DNA of 64,000 nucleotides from Brachypodium distachyon (taxonomy: Eukaryota > Streptophyta > Magnoliopsida > Poales > Poaceae): positions 1,822,001 to 1,886,000 of the forward strand of contig NC_016135.3 in assembly GCF_000005505.3 (NCBI RefSeq), read 5' to 3'. The notes beneath the pieces are model-generated. The model worked only from the letters and a program-made list of their open reading frames with translations. It was not told the origin of the DNA and made no database searches. The translations under genes and the position numbers were made by a program. Positions 33,801-45,924 of this stretch are shown here, in pieces (within the stretch, counting starts at the first letter, position 1; each line of letters begins with the position of its first letter).

Positions 33801-33809
33801 AATTTCAGC

Positions 33810-34190
33810 ACCATTATGTCATCGAAAATGTATATATTAATCCCTTATGTGTCTAGAAGAAATTGTTGTATATTGATACCATTATCAGTGCATTTGCATC
33901 TAGAAATGTATATATTAATCCCTGCAATGAGATATATTGATGGATACCAATATTGATATTGATACTTTACGCATAGAGATGAAATTGATATTGAAACCAT
34001 TATCAGAGCATTTTGCAGCTAGTAATGTCGTGCCTGCAATGAGATATTGATAGATACCAAAACGTAAGGTTTTATTGAGAAGAAAATTGTTGGATGGGAT
34101 TGATATTGATACTTTATTTATGCATAGAGAAGAAATTGTTGGATGAGAAGAAGTATGTATTGATATTTTGTATCTAGAAATTGAGAACGA
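33810..34190. repeat. Degenerate short tandem repeats
   Basis: Words such as GTATATATTAATCCCT, CAATGAGATAT(AT)TGAT, GATATTGATACTTTA and GCATAGAGA(T/A)GAAATTG recur several times in the same direction at irregular spacing. No protein is implied. Confidence 0.65.
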
Positions 34191-34489
34191 GTCCATCAAG
34201 ACGGACAACTTCCGCCTCCATGTCGTGTGCCCCATCGATCGGCGGTGTGATGTGCAGCTCCTAATTTCACCATTTGAGAGTCATTTTGACTTGTTAATGA
34301 TGCAAAACAATGCTTAGGCATGTGGTAGGCTGAAGTAGTACTTGCGTCCACAACAACTTTTTTTTTTCAAAAGATCCAGCCCGGAGAGCTGGCTTGCATA
34401 CCTTAAGCATGGAGAAATACGTACATAGGCGCAGAGAGGCGATCAAAGAAGAAAATTACCTCTAAATATACTCTTTCTGTTCCATATTA

Positions 34490-34740
34490 AGCGTGGTTGA
34501 ATGATGCCCGAATGGATGCCACCAGATTGTGGTTGGCTCTGATGATGTTGAAGCGTGTTGAAGTGACTCAGATTATGAAGCAAGGAGGGCAATCGTATGG
34601 AAACACTGGTGCTATCTTTGATGCTTGCTATAGTTTGGCCTCAGATTTCATGAAGATCTTCTTCGAACAATAGCTGCCCGCAAGAAGCAAATTCAGTTGC
34701 TCGTGAGCTTGCCAAACTGGCCAAGGACTTACCAGGTCAA
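34490..34740 (+). pseudogene. RNase H-like fragment of a LINE-type element
   Basis: Translated pieces read VVVGSDDVE, SYGNTGAIFDACYSLASDF and, after a stop, REANSVARELAKLAK. The last is the R-E-x-N-x-V-A-x-x-L-A signature near the end of plant retroelement RNase H domains. The fragment is short, carries a stop (about 34670) and has no RT beside it. Confidence 0.65.
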
Positions 34741-35160
34741 TCTTTAGTTTTTTTGTTTACGAAATGCAGCAGAGCTACTTTTCATTTCTTAAGAAAGAGA
34801 ACAAGTAACTAAAGTTATTTACAAGCTCATAAAAGAATGAGCAAAGCAAGAGTAGACTGGACTAGAAGAATCTTGGTTTAATATCCTACTCTTAGCATTG
34901 CACATCCTTTGGTTAATGATGTACGAGTAACAATTATCACAAGTTAATAAAAAAGGTACTTTTGCTTCTTCTTTTTTGAGAGGAAAAAGAGGTACTTTTG
35001 CTATATAAAAAAAGAGGGAGCAGATGTTACCTCCAAACTTCCAACGCAACATGCTAAACTTGCAACTTCGGTGATGTGCGGGCCTAGCGAGCTTGCTTCG
35101 CCCCAAAGCCCATTTATCAGGTCATCTTCTCGGCTGTAAAGCCCGACTTGAAGCGGGCCT
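34741..35160. other. Intergenic stretch before duplicated block A
   Basis: No gene recognised. A portion (about 35020-35100, ACCTCCAAACTTCCAACGCAA) resembles 47525-47610, suggesting a shared repeat. Confidence 0.4.
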
Positions 35161-38100
35161 TGTCAGTTTTTTTTTAGGGCAAGCGGGCCTTGTCAGTCAG
35201 TGACTGCGCTTGTTCGATCGCCTCCATCTCCATCCGTCTCTCCCTCCGGATCGAGCCGCCGCTCCAATCTCCTCCCGCCCCACAGCCGCCGTCCACCAGG
35301 TTCCAGACGGCCTCAAGGAGGACTTTCCTCCCGTGCCCACCAACGCAACTGTCTGCGAGGAAGCAGCAAGTAGAGGCTAGAGATCTGGAGGCGACGGAGA
35401 GCGAGCACCCGGCGCCGGCGGATGGAGAGCGCCCGGAGAGGGGCATCAGATCGGCTCGTCTTCATCACCGGCCAGACCCGCGGCCTCCCCTCCGACGATC
35501 CCAGGTACCTAGTTAACCTACCACAGCCCGTTTAAAACATCTCATTTTCGGCTGCCTTCACGTCAGATTGGATTAGATCGTAGCTAGTGTTGTTTGGGAA
35601 CGCAATTCTCTGTCAGGGGACTTGGTGGGTCAAAAGCCGATTGCTGGTGCATGCCCATCTTGTTTCGAGGTTTGCTGCTGCTGATGCCTTGAACAACTCT
35701 CCGTTTAGTTATTGGATTTTCAATATCCGGTAGAAACCACACATATTACAGGTTTCGTTCTGCCGAATATCAGGTTTCCTGGTCACTGTTCATGAAAATT
35801 TCTAATTTTAGGATTGTTCGACGTGTAACCTGGAATTCATGAATGCACTTCGTCTAACAGGGCACAGACATGGGCTGGCATATTGCCGGTACCATTCATG
35901 AGAATCTTCTACCCAAATTATCAAGTATTGATGCGTGTTTTGGTGAAATGGTTTGAAAAAAAATTCATCATATCATTCATCGTGTCGGCTCATTAAGAGA
36001 CATGGAGACCTGTGGATATTCAGCTTTGTCTGGTTTCTCTGTTGAAACATAACCATATAGTCAGTTATCGTGCAGCCTGTCACCATGTGTTGATAGTTTT
36101 CCAGGCCACTCTTTTGGTTTTCCAATTTCATATTGATATCACCTATCAAGCACAATGCTGTCTTCTACCCATTTGATTGCTTTTTGTTTCAGAATTCTCC
36201 TTGTCCTTGTCTGTCTCTTTTATTTTCACTATGGACATACGATTATTCGCTTATAGACCACTGCAGTTTGTTGCTATACATTCTCCTTGCATATCATATT
36301 CTTAGCTCAGCCGATCAAAGTTTAATCATTTTGACACTATTTTCCTGGTTCCTTACAGATCTACTAAAATGCTAAAACATATATTATGGCTTCTTAAGCA
36401 TTATGCCTTGATCAAAGTAGTGGCCATTTTGCAGCTTCACCGCTTAGTTCTAGTGCTACACGACAGCTATCCAAAGGTGGCATTGGTACTGAAAAGTCGA
36501 GCTATTTGGAGAAGTCAGAGCTCAGACCCAGTGCCTGCTCCCCGAAATTCAGCCAACTGACGGGTCCTGTCAAAAATACTCAATCATAAAGCCCATACCT
36601 TCTCCAGATATTCAAGACAAACAGTGTAGTTCCTAGAATTCAGCGAGTAGGAACCGCCATTGCGAAGTCATGATGATAAAGCTCTCAGCAATTAGACTAG
36701 TAATGATGGACCAACAAGTGTGCAGTATTGGAGGAGATGGGAATGAAACCCAGACTGGTGTCTCAAACCTGTCTAACCAATCAGGGGCTTCAGCTTCTTT
36801 TGAAACTCTGAAGGAACTCCTGGATTTACGCTGCAGGAAATGATCCAGGCTGCATCAGTGACAGAAGAAAACTGCCTTTTAGCATCTGGTGCCACCACCT
36901 TTCTGCTGGTTCATTCAAAATGGGGACTGGTTATCTGTGGCACTATCACCAGGAAATTAGTTGGTACAATAGCACTCCTGTTTCTTATTGTAACCAACAT
37001 AACCATTGTCATGTCCTTGTTGACGGAGAACAAAGATCCCAATGCGAGGGCCGAGAGGCAGGCTGGCTGGCAGCAACCTTGGTTCTGCTGATTGCTTAGG
37101 ACTAATGTTGGAGGTAGGTTTTCTGCCATAGAAATCACTGGGGGCTCTGCTCATGGACTGCAGCAGCGCTGTCATCCTGACCTGTTATATTGGAATTTTG
37201 ATTGTAGCTTTCACCTTGATCTTGTTCCGTGGATTCTGAGAGGATTTAAATATGTCGCAGAGATGTTCTTAAAAGTTACTTTCTTGTCTAAGGTACTGAG
37301 ATGTGTATTTATCTGATATTGTAACATCCTCTTTGGCTGCATTGATTTACTTACAGTTTTGTGCGCATACAAACTTATGCGGAAAATTGAGGTAACAGTA
37401 TCCACCGCAAGCGTTGTACAGTTAACTGTGGTTCAGTTATAACAGGTTAGCTGGACCTATGTATCATAATGCCTTTCCATAGTGGCAACTGATGCACTTG
37501 GAGCTTTTCTCTTCTGCTGTGGCTATTTGGGGATCTTATTTGGCCCACATTTGGTTCCTGTCCTTAATATCCTTTGTTCATTTAGCCAGCTGGAGTTTCC
37601 TTCATCCAGAGTGTTCATTACTTTCTCATTAAGTTGCTGCTGCTGCTGCTGTATGTGTTACCCTGTGCTTTTTTGGAACAAGTCTTAACCTGTGCTGAGA
37701 CTATCTTTATTATTCCTCTATATTTTTGCTCTGTATGATCAACAGAAATAAATGTTGCAGTTTATAATGTGTACTATCCATTTTTGGCAGGTAAAAAAAA
37801 ATCTTGGACGATCTCAGGCAGTGCATCTATCTTTGATGAAACCGCATGATGGTAAAGGTGTTCACTCTGTTTCTTTCCTTATGGGTTATGGTCACTTATG
37901 GCACCTGAGCAACCAAATCATACAAATCTTGTTACAGTGATACATATTCTTCTTCATTTTTTTCACTTTATCTTCTGTCATATTTGATCACCTTCAGCAG
38001 AGATGTTATTCTGCAAACTAATGAATAACCTTATCATAATTGCCCAGCTCATATCGAATAGAAGTCTCCCCATGTTTCTTTTTTTTCTTACTGATGACTG

Positions 38101-38300
38101 TGGACTTAAATCATTGTTTATCTAATAATAAATTAATGATGTTGTTTTATGTCAGTCGTCTAACGTGTTACCTTCCTTTTTTCATCTCCTTCAAGTAGGT
38201 CTGTATACCGGTAGAACCTTACATCTTTCAGGACTGCTGACTCCTATTATTCTTGTTGTTTACAAACATCAAGGATGTTGATTGTAACATATGGATGAAG
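35160..38300 (+). pseudogene. Duplicated unknown locus, copy A (exon-intron gene, probably decayed)
   Basis: Collinear with 49840-54010 over about 3 kb. A GC-rich first exon ends at CGACGATCCCAG|GTACC. An exon preceded by TTTTGCAG at about 36434 encodes SPLSSSATRQLSKGGIGTEK. A later segment near 36900-37080 is hydrophobic (LVICGTITRKLVGTIALLFL) and could be a membrane helix. Both candidate starts of the partner copy are lost: the ATG before CCCGCGGCC in copy B is AGA here, and an upstream ATGGAGAGCGAGCACCC is ACG. Several stops interrupt the exons. I do not recognise the family, so function is unknown. It could be a non-coding transcript. Confidence 0.45.
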
Positions 38301-38611
38301 GAACTGCTACATAAACTGTGAACATAGGTACAGTCTGCATAAGGTGATTAAGTTTACTTGCAAAAACCATATGAACTCTGTATGTTTATTTATTCCATGC
38401 AAATCGCCTACTAGTTTAAACACAGGTGTGCTAATAAAGATGATTATGATTCAGCAAGCTCCTGTAAGTCATTTTCACATTTCGGCCATGGCTAGATTTT
38501 ATTGATGATGCCAGTGGTTTTGTAACTACTTTAAGCAGCCCTAGATATCTTTGGCATGCACATTTTGACTCCTATGTGGAAGTATAACATCCTGTAAAGA
38601 TCTTTGGTATG

Positions 38612-39511
38612 CACAAGGAGCATAAGTCATCATGTAGCGAGTTCTCGGTGATCACACCAACCTTGAACTTGGTGATAGAGGTACTAGGATCTATGACATG
38701 AACTGTGGTGTAGTGCTCCTCACTAGGAGTGAGTTCCTCCTTGATGCCTTGAAGTTGCATCGCCTTATTTCCGGTGTCTCCTCCATTTTGTGCTAGTCTC
38801 ACAACGATACCATAATCAATTGTCCTGCCCGCACCACCTTGCAGGTGATAAGAGTATCCATCATCGATGCTCACATGATGGATCTCATTGCTCACTATAA
38901 TGCCCTTGAAGCCATACATCACATTTGGGAGGATGATGCCATTGGGAACATTTTACGTGACCTAGTAGCTTTGAGATCATTGACGGTCCAGGCACAACAA
39001 AGTGCATTGAAGATATTCACATGTCTCCCAAGTTTGCCCAATCATGTCAATGACATTAGATGTGTCATGGGTTTTATCCCATTACTAATATCGCTGCATA
39101 CCGACGTAGTGCGTGTATATGCCGATGCCCTATTGTTGTTGTCGCCGTTTGTGCCATGCTTTTCATGTGCCATGGCAAATTCCTATTGCATCACACACAC
39201 ACACACCACTTCTGCAAATTGACAACATGATAACTGTTCTTGATCGTCTATAGCATTTCAGGTCGGCCATTATGGTCGACTCAGACGTGGACAATGTAAC
39301 CATTTATGTGCTTCATGCACTACTAATTCGTGATCATGAATAGCAACATAAGATTTCAGATTTTGCACTTGACATCCTTATTACATGGAATATCGAACAC
39401 ATAATCCAACACCTGCGCAAGGACATTGATGCGGTGGTTACTACGGCTGAATACCATGCTATACTAGAGAAGGGGATCAATGTATGCAACAAAAAATATC
39501 TTATTGGCTAA
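38612..39511 (+). pseudogene. Beta-COP-like sequence, copy 1 (decayed)
   Basis: It aligns along its whole 900 bases with the open copy at 40484-41386 (inverted) and with 54340-55236. The start codon is lost: GCACAAGGAG replaces GCACATGGAG at 38610-38620. The open part 38839-39222 reads DLIAHYNALEAIHHIWEDDA and VALRSLTVQAQQSALKIF. A frameshift follows near 39200, then SDVDNVTI-like and ITWNIEHIIQHLRKD-like sequence, ending at LIG plus TAA. An AATAAA lies at 39597-39602. It is interpreted as a dead member of a small coatomer-derived family. Confidence 0.7.
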
Positions 39512-39956
39512 AGACAACATGTCTGAGAGGAAATCATGATGACAATGATACTGTTATATGTCTATGTCATACAGTTTAATGTTGTTTTGTCCTTTGAATA
39601 AACATTCATTCTATTGTGTAATTTGTTTTTCAAACGCATTTTAGTTCCTTTGATGTTGTCCTGAATAGTTTTTTGCTCAAAATCTCTTAAACAGACGCCA
39701 AACTAACACCCAAGTTCTAGCACCTAATTATGGTGACCATAGCAACAAACTGGATCTTGGTGAATTTATTCACAAAACACGATATCATTTGATTTTTGAT
39801 TTGTCAAATATAGAATTTGATCAAACAGCACAGATAAAGAAATGTTTAGTGTAATCACCTGTTTCAGTGATTCTTGAATAGCAACTACTTGTAGGACGGC
39901 ACCAATAGAAGAGGTTTGTATTGCTTGGAGATTCATGTGAGTAATTAGTGTTCCTT

Positions 39957-40102
39957 GATCAGAATGCCGAACTCAATAGAAGTCTTCACTGGGAAGGAGA
40001 ATAAAAAACAATCTCCCTATTCATACCTTTTGGAAGATAAAAATCTCCACCCTCCTGCAACAAATTTTGACAAGCGATCCGCCATAAAATCAAACGATTC
40101 TT
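39957..40102 (-). pseudogene. Hexokinase exon 3 fragment
   Basis: It matches exon 3 of the hexokinase at 59116-59298 across about 145 bases (shared words ATAAAATCAAAC, ATCTCCACCCTCCT, AATCTCCCTATTC, GGGAAGGAGAAT, TCAATAGAAGTCT). Small deletions break the frame. No adjoining exon is present, and it lies in the loop of the beta-COP-like inverted repeat. Confidence 0.8.
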
Positions 40103-40483
40103 CAACTAATTTACATTGCAATAATTGCTAGGAATTGTTTGAAAACTGAATTCTGATATAAAGATGTATATGTTTCATAGATTGAGCTGTATCTGTCTTA
40201 TCAGTGCATCAAATGACATTATGATGTGGCATAAATTTACCAAGATCCAGTTTGTGTTATGTTAAAAGTAATTAGCCGCTAAACCTTGGCTGTCAGCTTG
40301 TCTTTTGTTTAAAAGATTTTGACCAAGTACTTTGAACAACATCACAACAAATAAAATGTGTATGACAAACAAGTTACGAAATAGAATGATAGTTTATTCA
40401 ACGGATAAAATGATATGCATTTGTATGACATAGACATAGAACAATATCATACTCTATGTGATTTCCTCTGAGACATGTTACAT

Positions 40484-41386
40484 TTAGCCCATCAGGTATT
40501 TGATGTAGCATGCGTCGATCGTCTTCTGTAGCATATCGCGGTATTCAACATTAGTGACCGTTGGATCCATCTCGTTACGCACGAGCTGGACTATGTTTTC
40601 GACGTTCCGTGGATTGAGGATGTCCACTGCGAGGTCCAGAATCTTCTGTTGCAGTACGTGATCACGGATTACTAGTGCACGAAGAACACAAATTGCTACA
40701 TTGTCCACATCCGAGTTAGCCTTGATAGCTGAGCTGAGCTGCCGTAGACGATCAAGAACCGTTATCACGTTGTCGATTTGTAGAGGTGGGGTCTTTGAGA
40801 GGCAATTGTAGTAGGCTTTTGTGATAGCACATGCAAAGCCTGGCACAAACGGGGACAATGACAATAGGGCATCCGCGCATCCACACACTATGTCGGTATG
40901 CACCGACGTTAGCAGCGAGACGAAGGCCACGACACATCTCATGTCATTGACATTGCCGGGCAAGCGGGGGAGGCATGCACATAAAATCTTCAGTGCACCT
41001 TGCTGCGCTTGGACTGTCAATGATCTCAGATCCACTGGGTCACGTAAAATGTACCCGAAGGCCTCATCCTCCCAGCAATTGTTTATGGCTTTGAGGGCAT
41101 TGTAGTGAGCAAGGGGGTCCATCATGCGAGCATTGATGATGCATGCTCTTATAGCCTTCAAGGTGTTGCGGGCTACACGGTTGATTGTGATATTGTTGTG
41201 AGACTGGCACAAAATGGAGGAGAGGCTTGCAATAAGGCGATGCAATTGCACGGCATCTGGGAGAGACACACCCATGGTGAGGGGCACCACAGTTTGGTTC
41301 ATGGCGGAGATCCTAGTAATGTTGTCGCCACCCTCGAGGGTGGATGTGATCACCGCAAACTCACTACATGGTGATTGATGCTCCAT
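40484..41386 (-). CDS. Coatomer beta-subunit (beta-COP)-like protein, intronless, 300 aa
   Basis: It is one uninterrupted frame from ATG at 41386 (GCACATGGAG); the in-frame GTG six bases upstream is not used as start. Residues about 190-280 match the N-terminal alpha-solenoid of beta-COP: KAYYNCLSKTPPLQIDNV with VLDRLRQLS, then AICVLRALVIRD, LDLAVDILNPRNVENIVQLV and VEYRDMLQKTIDACYIKY. In beta-COP the corresponding stretch reads DRLNELK, then DxLRxLSxP, SRNVEELVxxLKKE, YRQxLVxxxHSC. Genuine beta-COP is about 950 aa with many exons; this covers only about a third, so it is a truncated derivative, perhaps of retro-origin. A TATA box at 41557-41564 and an AATAAA at 40393-40398 suggest a transcription unit. 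Two decayed relatives lie nearby. Function unknown; a COPI-related role is conjecture. Confidence 0.72.
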   Translation of the reverse strand: MEHQSPCSEFAVITSTLEGGDNITRISAMNQTVVPLTMGVSLPDAVQLHRLIASLSSILCQSHNNITINRVARNTLKAIRACIINARMMDPLAHYNALKAINNCWEDEAFGYILRDPVDLRSLTVQAQQGALKILCACLPRLPGNVNDMRCVVAFVSLLTSVHTDIVCGCADALLSLSPFVPGFACAITKAYYNCLSKTPPLQIDNVITVLDRLRQLSSAIKANSDVDNVAICVLRALVIRDHVLQQKILDLAVDILNPRNVENIVQLVRNEMDPTVTNVEYRDMLQKTIDACYIKYLMG

Positions 41387-41556
41387 GTGCACGGCAAAGA
41401 TCTCTACGGAGTGTTATGCTAACCTTGATATTTGTACAAGATCTTAGATCCTAAATTTTGTGGTTTGTAACAATGAGACTTCGGGCTTGGGGGTGTATTG
41501 CCGGTAGATGCGAGTAGGCTTCGTTTTGGGGTGATTACAAATGACAGATGGATGGC

Positions 41557-41564
41557 TTTATATA
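41557..41564 (-). promoter_or_regulatory. Conserved TATA box of the beta-COP-like gene
   Basis: TATATAAA on the minus strand lies within GGTAGCACGCTATATAAA, a block conserved word for word upstream of copy 3 (54151-54168). It is about 170 bases before the start codon. Confidence 0.6.
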
Positions 41565-41616
41565 GCGTGCTACCACATCGTATATATAGGAAATACCTAA
41601 CTCGTAGTAATAGCAA

Positions 41617-42860
41617 TATTATAGGTGGTCATTCTTAGCTCCAATAGATATACATCCAACTTAATTGGCTTCCTGCTAATCTTATAAGTGGCCAATCTTA
41701 ACTCCAAGAGATATCTATCGAGTTAGTTGATTACTCGCTAATCTTATAAGTGGCCAACCTTAAGTCCATTAAATCCAAGGGATATCTACCTGAATTAGTT
41801 GACTTCTGACCCAAACGTTACGTTACCTGGAATGTTGTACCACAATAACATATCTTCTCTCCTGGACAAGAAGATTTTTTTTAGTTCAATTCACACAGTG
41901 CTTGAACAAATCATCGAGGGGGAGCCCAGATGGTGGCAAATTCTAAAGCTGGTCCCCACACATCGCAAGTACGGGTAGAAGCCACGGCGCGGGTTACAAT
42001 AATAAGATTTTGTATGCCATCCAGATCAGACGATAAGGTGTCAAGTGTGATCCCAGCAACATCCCACTTCTAGTTCAAAATTTCAATTTCAGTACAAATT
42101 TTGAAGCACAATTTTGAGCTAGCAAATCCCTAATGAACTAGAAGTGGGAATTAAGTGGGATCCCACTTACATCCCTATCACACGACCATCCTCAAACAAG
42201 TGTATCGGTAGTTCTGCAGTACAAGGGCACCATGGAACTTACTGAAGAAGCTCTCATGGAAAGAAGAGGATATTTTACAAGTGCAAGCCCTCTGAATCAA
42301 GCCTGTGTAGGTGGTTGAAATGATGCACTCCATAACTTTATCGTACCGTAGAACCGTGTCATGAGCGTGAGTGTGCATGCAAGCTGTGGGGCAGTGGAAA
42401 TGGGAGAGTCATGCCTAGACTTTTTGTAGGAAATGGGAGTCATGCAAAGCAACCTCGGCGATGACAAACTTAGTAGACTTGTTTTGTGGTCAAGCATGGA
42501 GGAGGCTCACAGGCGTCGTGAAAATAGTTGTTATAGTAGTATTTTCCCACTACAGACACTCCAACAACTGCCAAGGATGCACGGGCGCTAGTCATGCAAC
42601 GGTAATAAATGGCGGTCACCTTGTTCATCACCTCGGTCTTAGCCACCATATTGCAGATGGATGGCTGAACCTATGTGCGGTCCCACCGCCAAAACATGAA
42701 ATAAATCGCACGGAAGTTGTTGTTGAAGGGTCACGGTCACTCACGATAGAGTGCGAAAAGCCATGCAAGTGAATATGTGAAATTGGTTTGTAGTGAAACA
42801 CTCTAGCAGCATGCATATACTCATGCTGATTAGCCTGGATGACCATAGCCAAACGATTTA
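41617..42860. other. Intergenic DNA with short direct repeats and a MITE-like hairpin
   Basis: 41617-41800 has three direct copies of an AATCTTATAAGTGGCCAA(T/C)-type word spaced about 65 bases. The rest, apart from the hairpin at 42045-42185, shows no supported gene; open frames at 42461-42772 lack domains. Confidence 0.45.
42045..42185. mobile_element. MITE-like inverted repeat
   Basis: CCCACTTCTAGTTC at about 42065 and GAACTAGAAGTGGG at about 42136 are perfect 14-base complements. Outer words GTGATCCCAGCAACATCC and GGATCCCACTTACATCCC are partly complementary. The size of about 140 bp fits a small non-autonomous DNA element; the family was not determined. Confidence 0.45.
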
Positions 42861-42869
42861 TATTTGGTT

Positions 42870-44310
42870 AAGTTCAGTGGAAATAAATGGTTAAGGATAT
42901 GAACCATAATTTATACCAGAATCGTAAATGGTTAAGGATATGAACCATAATTTAATTACCAGGAGTGTTATCAACTGGACATCGGCACAACTTACTGCCA
43001 TTTTCTGCTCTTTTAGTCTGAAGATCGCATGCAGAGGTACAGGCCCTGGCATTGTCTATTCATTTGATTTAAGATTGTTTATTCTAGGTTGTGGTCCAAC
43101 CTCGATATTTTTTTCATCGATTCATCAGTGCAGGTAATTTAAAGCTCTTGATGATATTATATATAGAGATATCTTATATTTGTGCCTTCAATTCATTACA
43201 TTCCATGTTTTAGTTCAAAGGACGAAGCAATTTACTTTGATTTTCTTCTTTGACCAAACCACACCATGTATTTGTTCTGAAAAGCATCCATTGTGTTCTT
43301 TGTTGTTAATTTCAGAATCTGTCATCACTGGTAGAAAATGACTTCTTCTCATGCTCATGTCCAGCTCCAGTGTGTCCTTTCTGCCAATTCCTATTCACCC
43401 CTTCCATTGATTTTGCCATTTTGTTTCTTAATCAATGCTCAGGATCAAGGTTGTCCTCTAGGCGCGTGCAGGTTAGCGGGTGCAAAGATATTTCGTTGTT
43501 ACTCTGTTTCTAACAATGCTTGAGTTTCAGTATATAACTGTGAGCTTTTAGGTTCTGAAATGTATATCAAATAATGAGGAAAGTGTGATGTCTTCTATTT
43601 TAGGTTTAGTTGTGCTCAATTTAATATGCATGTATTTCTCATTGTCATTGCACATTCCGAACCTTCTGAGTCAAAAGTTATCTATACATTTTTATACTGA
43701 TCAGGTGGCAAGTTTTAGCAATGCTTCAGCTTCAAGCCTTCAATTGCATGCAACTTTCTTTCCATGAGCACCCTGTAGTTATGTTTGAATTATATACTAT
43801 ATTTGTTTTCTTTCCACCCTGTAGTTATGTTTGAATCATAGCCTATCATATCCAATTCTGTGTCTTATTATCTTTCTATGCATGCTGCTTATGCCCCACA
43901 CCAAAAAGGCGTGTGACACGAGTGCCCGCGACAACACATTGACTAAGGCTGCATTTTGCACTGCAGGCATTTTTCAGAAGCACTCATTTATTTCTCAGTG
44001 CACATACTGATCATAAGAAACAATCTCAATTTCTGGATGCATATAAACAATCTGAGATTGCGAAAAGTGTGTTTGAAAGTTGTTGCAGACATATGTCTGT
44101 AGTCATGGATGTTGTAATACATCTTGTTACATTGTCATGTGTCTATCCTTGGATGATATGACAATAGGCTAGAACTCTTGTGATCTCCATGATCTAGTGC
44201 TCTGTTCTTTTGATTCAATCTGTTTCTAAGCATAAATACCTTTCCAGAACCCGCCAATGGATTCTCCTAGCAAACTTCACTTTACATGTTCCCCTTAACT
44301 TAATTCATGT
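42870..44310. repeat. Duplicated hexokinase downstream flank, copy 1
   Basis: It aligns with 44390-45880 and with 55640-57310. Shared landmarks in order: ATGGTTAAGGATATGAACCA, GTACAGGCCCT, ACCAAACCACACCATGTATT, TGCAGGTTAGCGGGTGCAAA, TGAGCACC(C/A)TGTAGTTATG, and the TCTGTTTCTAAGCATAAATA region. Coding content is not evident; it is the DNA that follows the 3' end of the intact hexokinase, here present in tandem. Confidence 0.8.
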
Positions 44311-44389
44311 CATGGCTTTGTGCACGGAAAATCTTTTCGACTGCGTATGCAGGGAACGGTTTCTTCAATATGTTTTGTTAAGTTCAGTG

Positions 44390-45880
44390 GGAATAAATCC
44401 CATTTGATGAACACGCCTTTTATCACCAGAATCCTAAATGAGTAAATGGTTAAGGATATGAACCATCAGTTTTGTACCATTGCAGTAGTTATAGTAGTAG
44501 CTTCTTTGTATGGAGAAGAGGACCTGCAGTCATGCGTTCTTGAGAGTAAAGGAGCAGGAAATGGAAGCAAGTTTTGCCGATGTCCCATTGATAGCATTCC
44601 TGGTAATTCAGGCATTTACTGACTTATTGTTTCATTCATTTCTTCAGGTTTTATATCAGCTTGAAAAATACTAGCATTCGTTTCCCATTTGGCATTGTCT
44701 ATTCATTTAATGTAAGGTTGTTTATTCTAGGTTGTGGTCCACCATATATTTTGCCATTGTTCATTCATAAGTCATCAGTGCAGGCAATATCAAGTTATTG
44801 ATGCTATTATATTTAGATATCTCTATATCTATGCTTTCAATTCATTGTATTCGATGTTTTAGTTCAAAGGAATAAACAGTTTACTTTGATTTTCTTCGAC
44901 CAAACCACACCATGTATTTGTTCCCCGGAAGAACGTGAGGTCATCTTCTTTGTTGTTAATTACATAACTGTCACAAAAATGGATTCTTTCTCATGCTCAG
45001 CTCCAGCATCTGTCCTTTTTGCCGATTCCTATTCATCCCTTTGATTTTGCTATTTGTTTTCTTAATCAATGCTCAGGATCAAGGTTGTCCTCTGGGGGCG
45101 TGCAGGTTAGCGGGTGCAAAGATTTTTCGTTGTTACTCAGTTTTAGCAGTCCTCGAGTTTCAGTATATAACTGAGATTTTTGCTAAGCCGAAATTGTAAG
45201 GTATTCGCCAGGTTCCGAAATGTGTAGCAAAATTATGAGGAAAGTCTGCTCTCTTCTCTTGTGTTTAGTTGTGCTCGATTTACTATGCATTTATTTCTAA
45301 TTCTCATTGCACGTTTCTTCTGAATAGAAAGTTCTGTGTACATTTTTGTACTGATCAGGAGGCAAATTTTAGCAATGCTTCAGCTTCAATTGCACTCAAC
45401 TTTCTTTCCATGAGCACCATGTAGTTATGCTTGAGTTATATACCATATTGGCATTCTTTGTGCCCTTTTGTTTATGTTTGAATGTTTGAATTATAGCCTA
45501 GCATATCCAAATTTGCGTCTCTGTGCATGCTGTTATGCCCCTTGCACCAAAATGTCTGTGCTACGAGTTCCCGTGGCAAACATTGGGTATCATTTAGTTT
45601 TACAATGCAAACTGCAAAGTTCAACTAAAAACCAGTGCTCCATCGACTAATGCTGCATTTTGCACTGCAGGGCTTTTTTCAGAAGCACTTACTTATTTCT
45701 CAGCGCATAGACGGAGCATATGAGGCAATCAAGTTCTGGATGCAATAGACAATCTGATTGAAAGTCGTTGTAGACATGTCAGTAGTCATGGATGTCGTAG
45801 TGTATCTTGCTAAATCTAGTGCTTGGTTCTGTTGATGCCATCTGTTTCTGAGCGTAAATACATTTCTGGAACTGCCAATG
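44390..45880. repeat. Duplicated hexokinase downstream flank, copy 2
   Basis: It carries the same ordered landmarks as 42870-44310 and 55640-57310. This copy runs directly into the hexokinase pseudogene, as the 55.6-57.3 kb copy runs into the intact gene. Confidence 0.8.
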
Positions 45881-45924
45881 GACTCTATTAGCTTCATATG
45901 TTCCTCGTGAGTTGTGGCTATCAA

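Noticed and set aside
43325..43345. CACTGGTAGAAAA as the end of a second CACTA element
   Set aside because: The paralogous flank copies (about 44975 and 56145) have a different word at the same place without element boundaries, so it is a chance variant.
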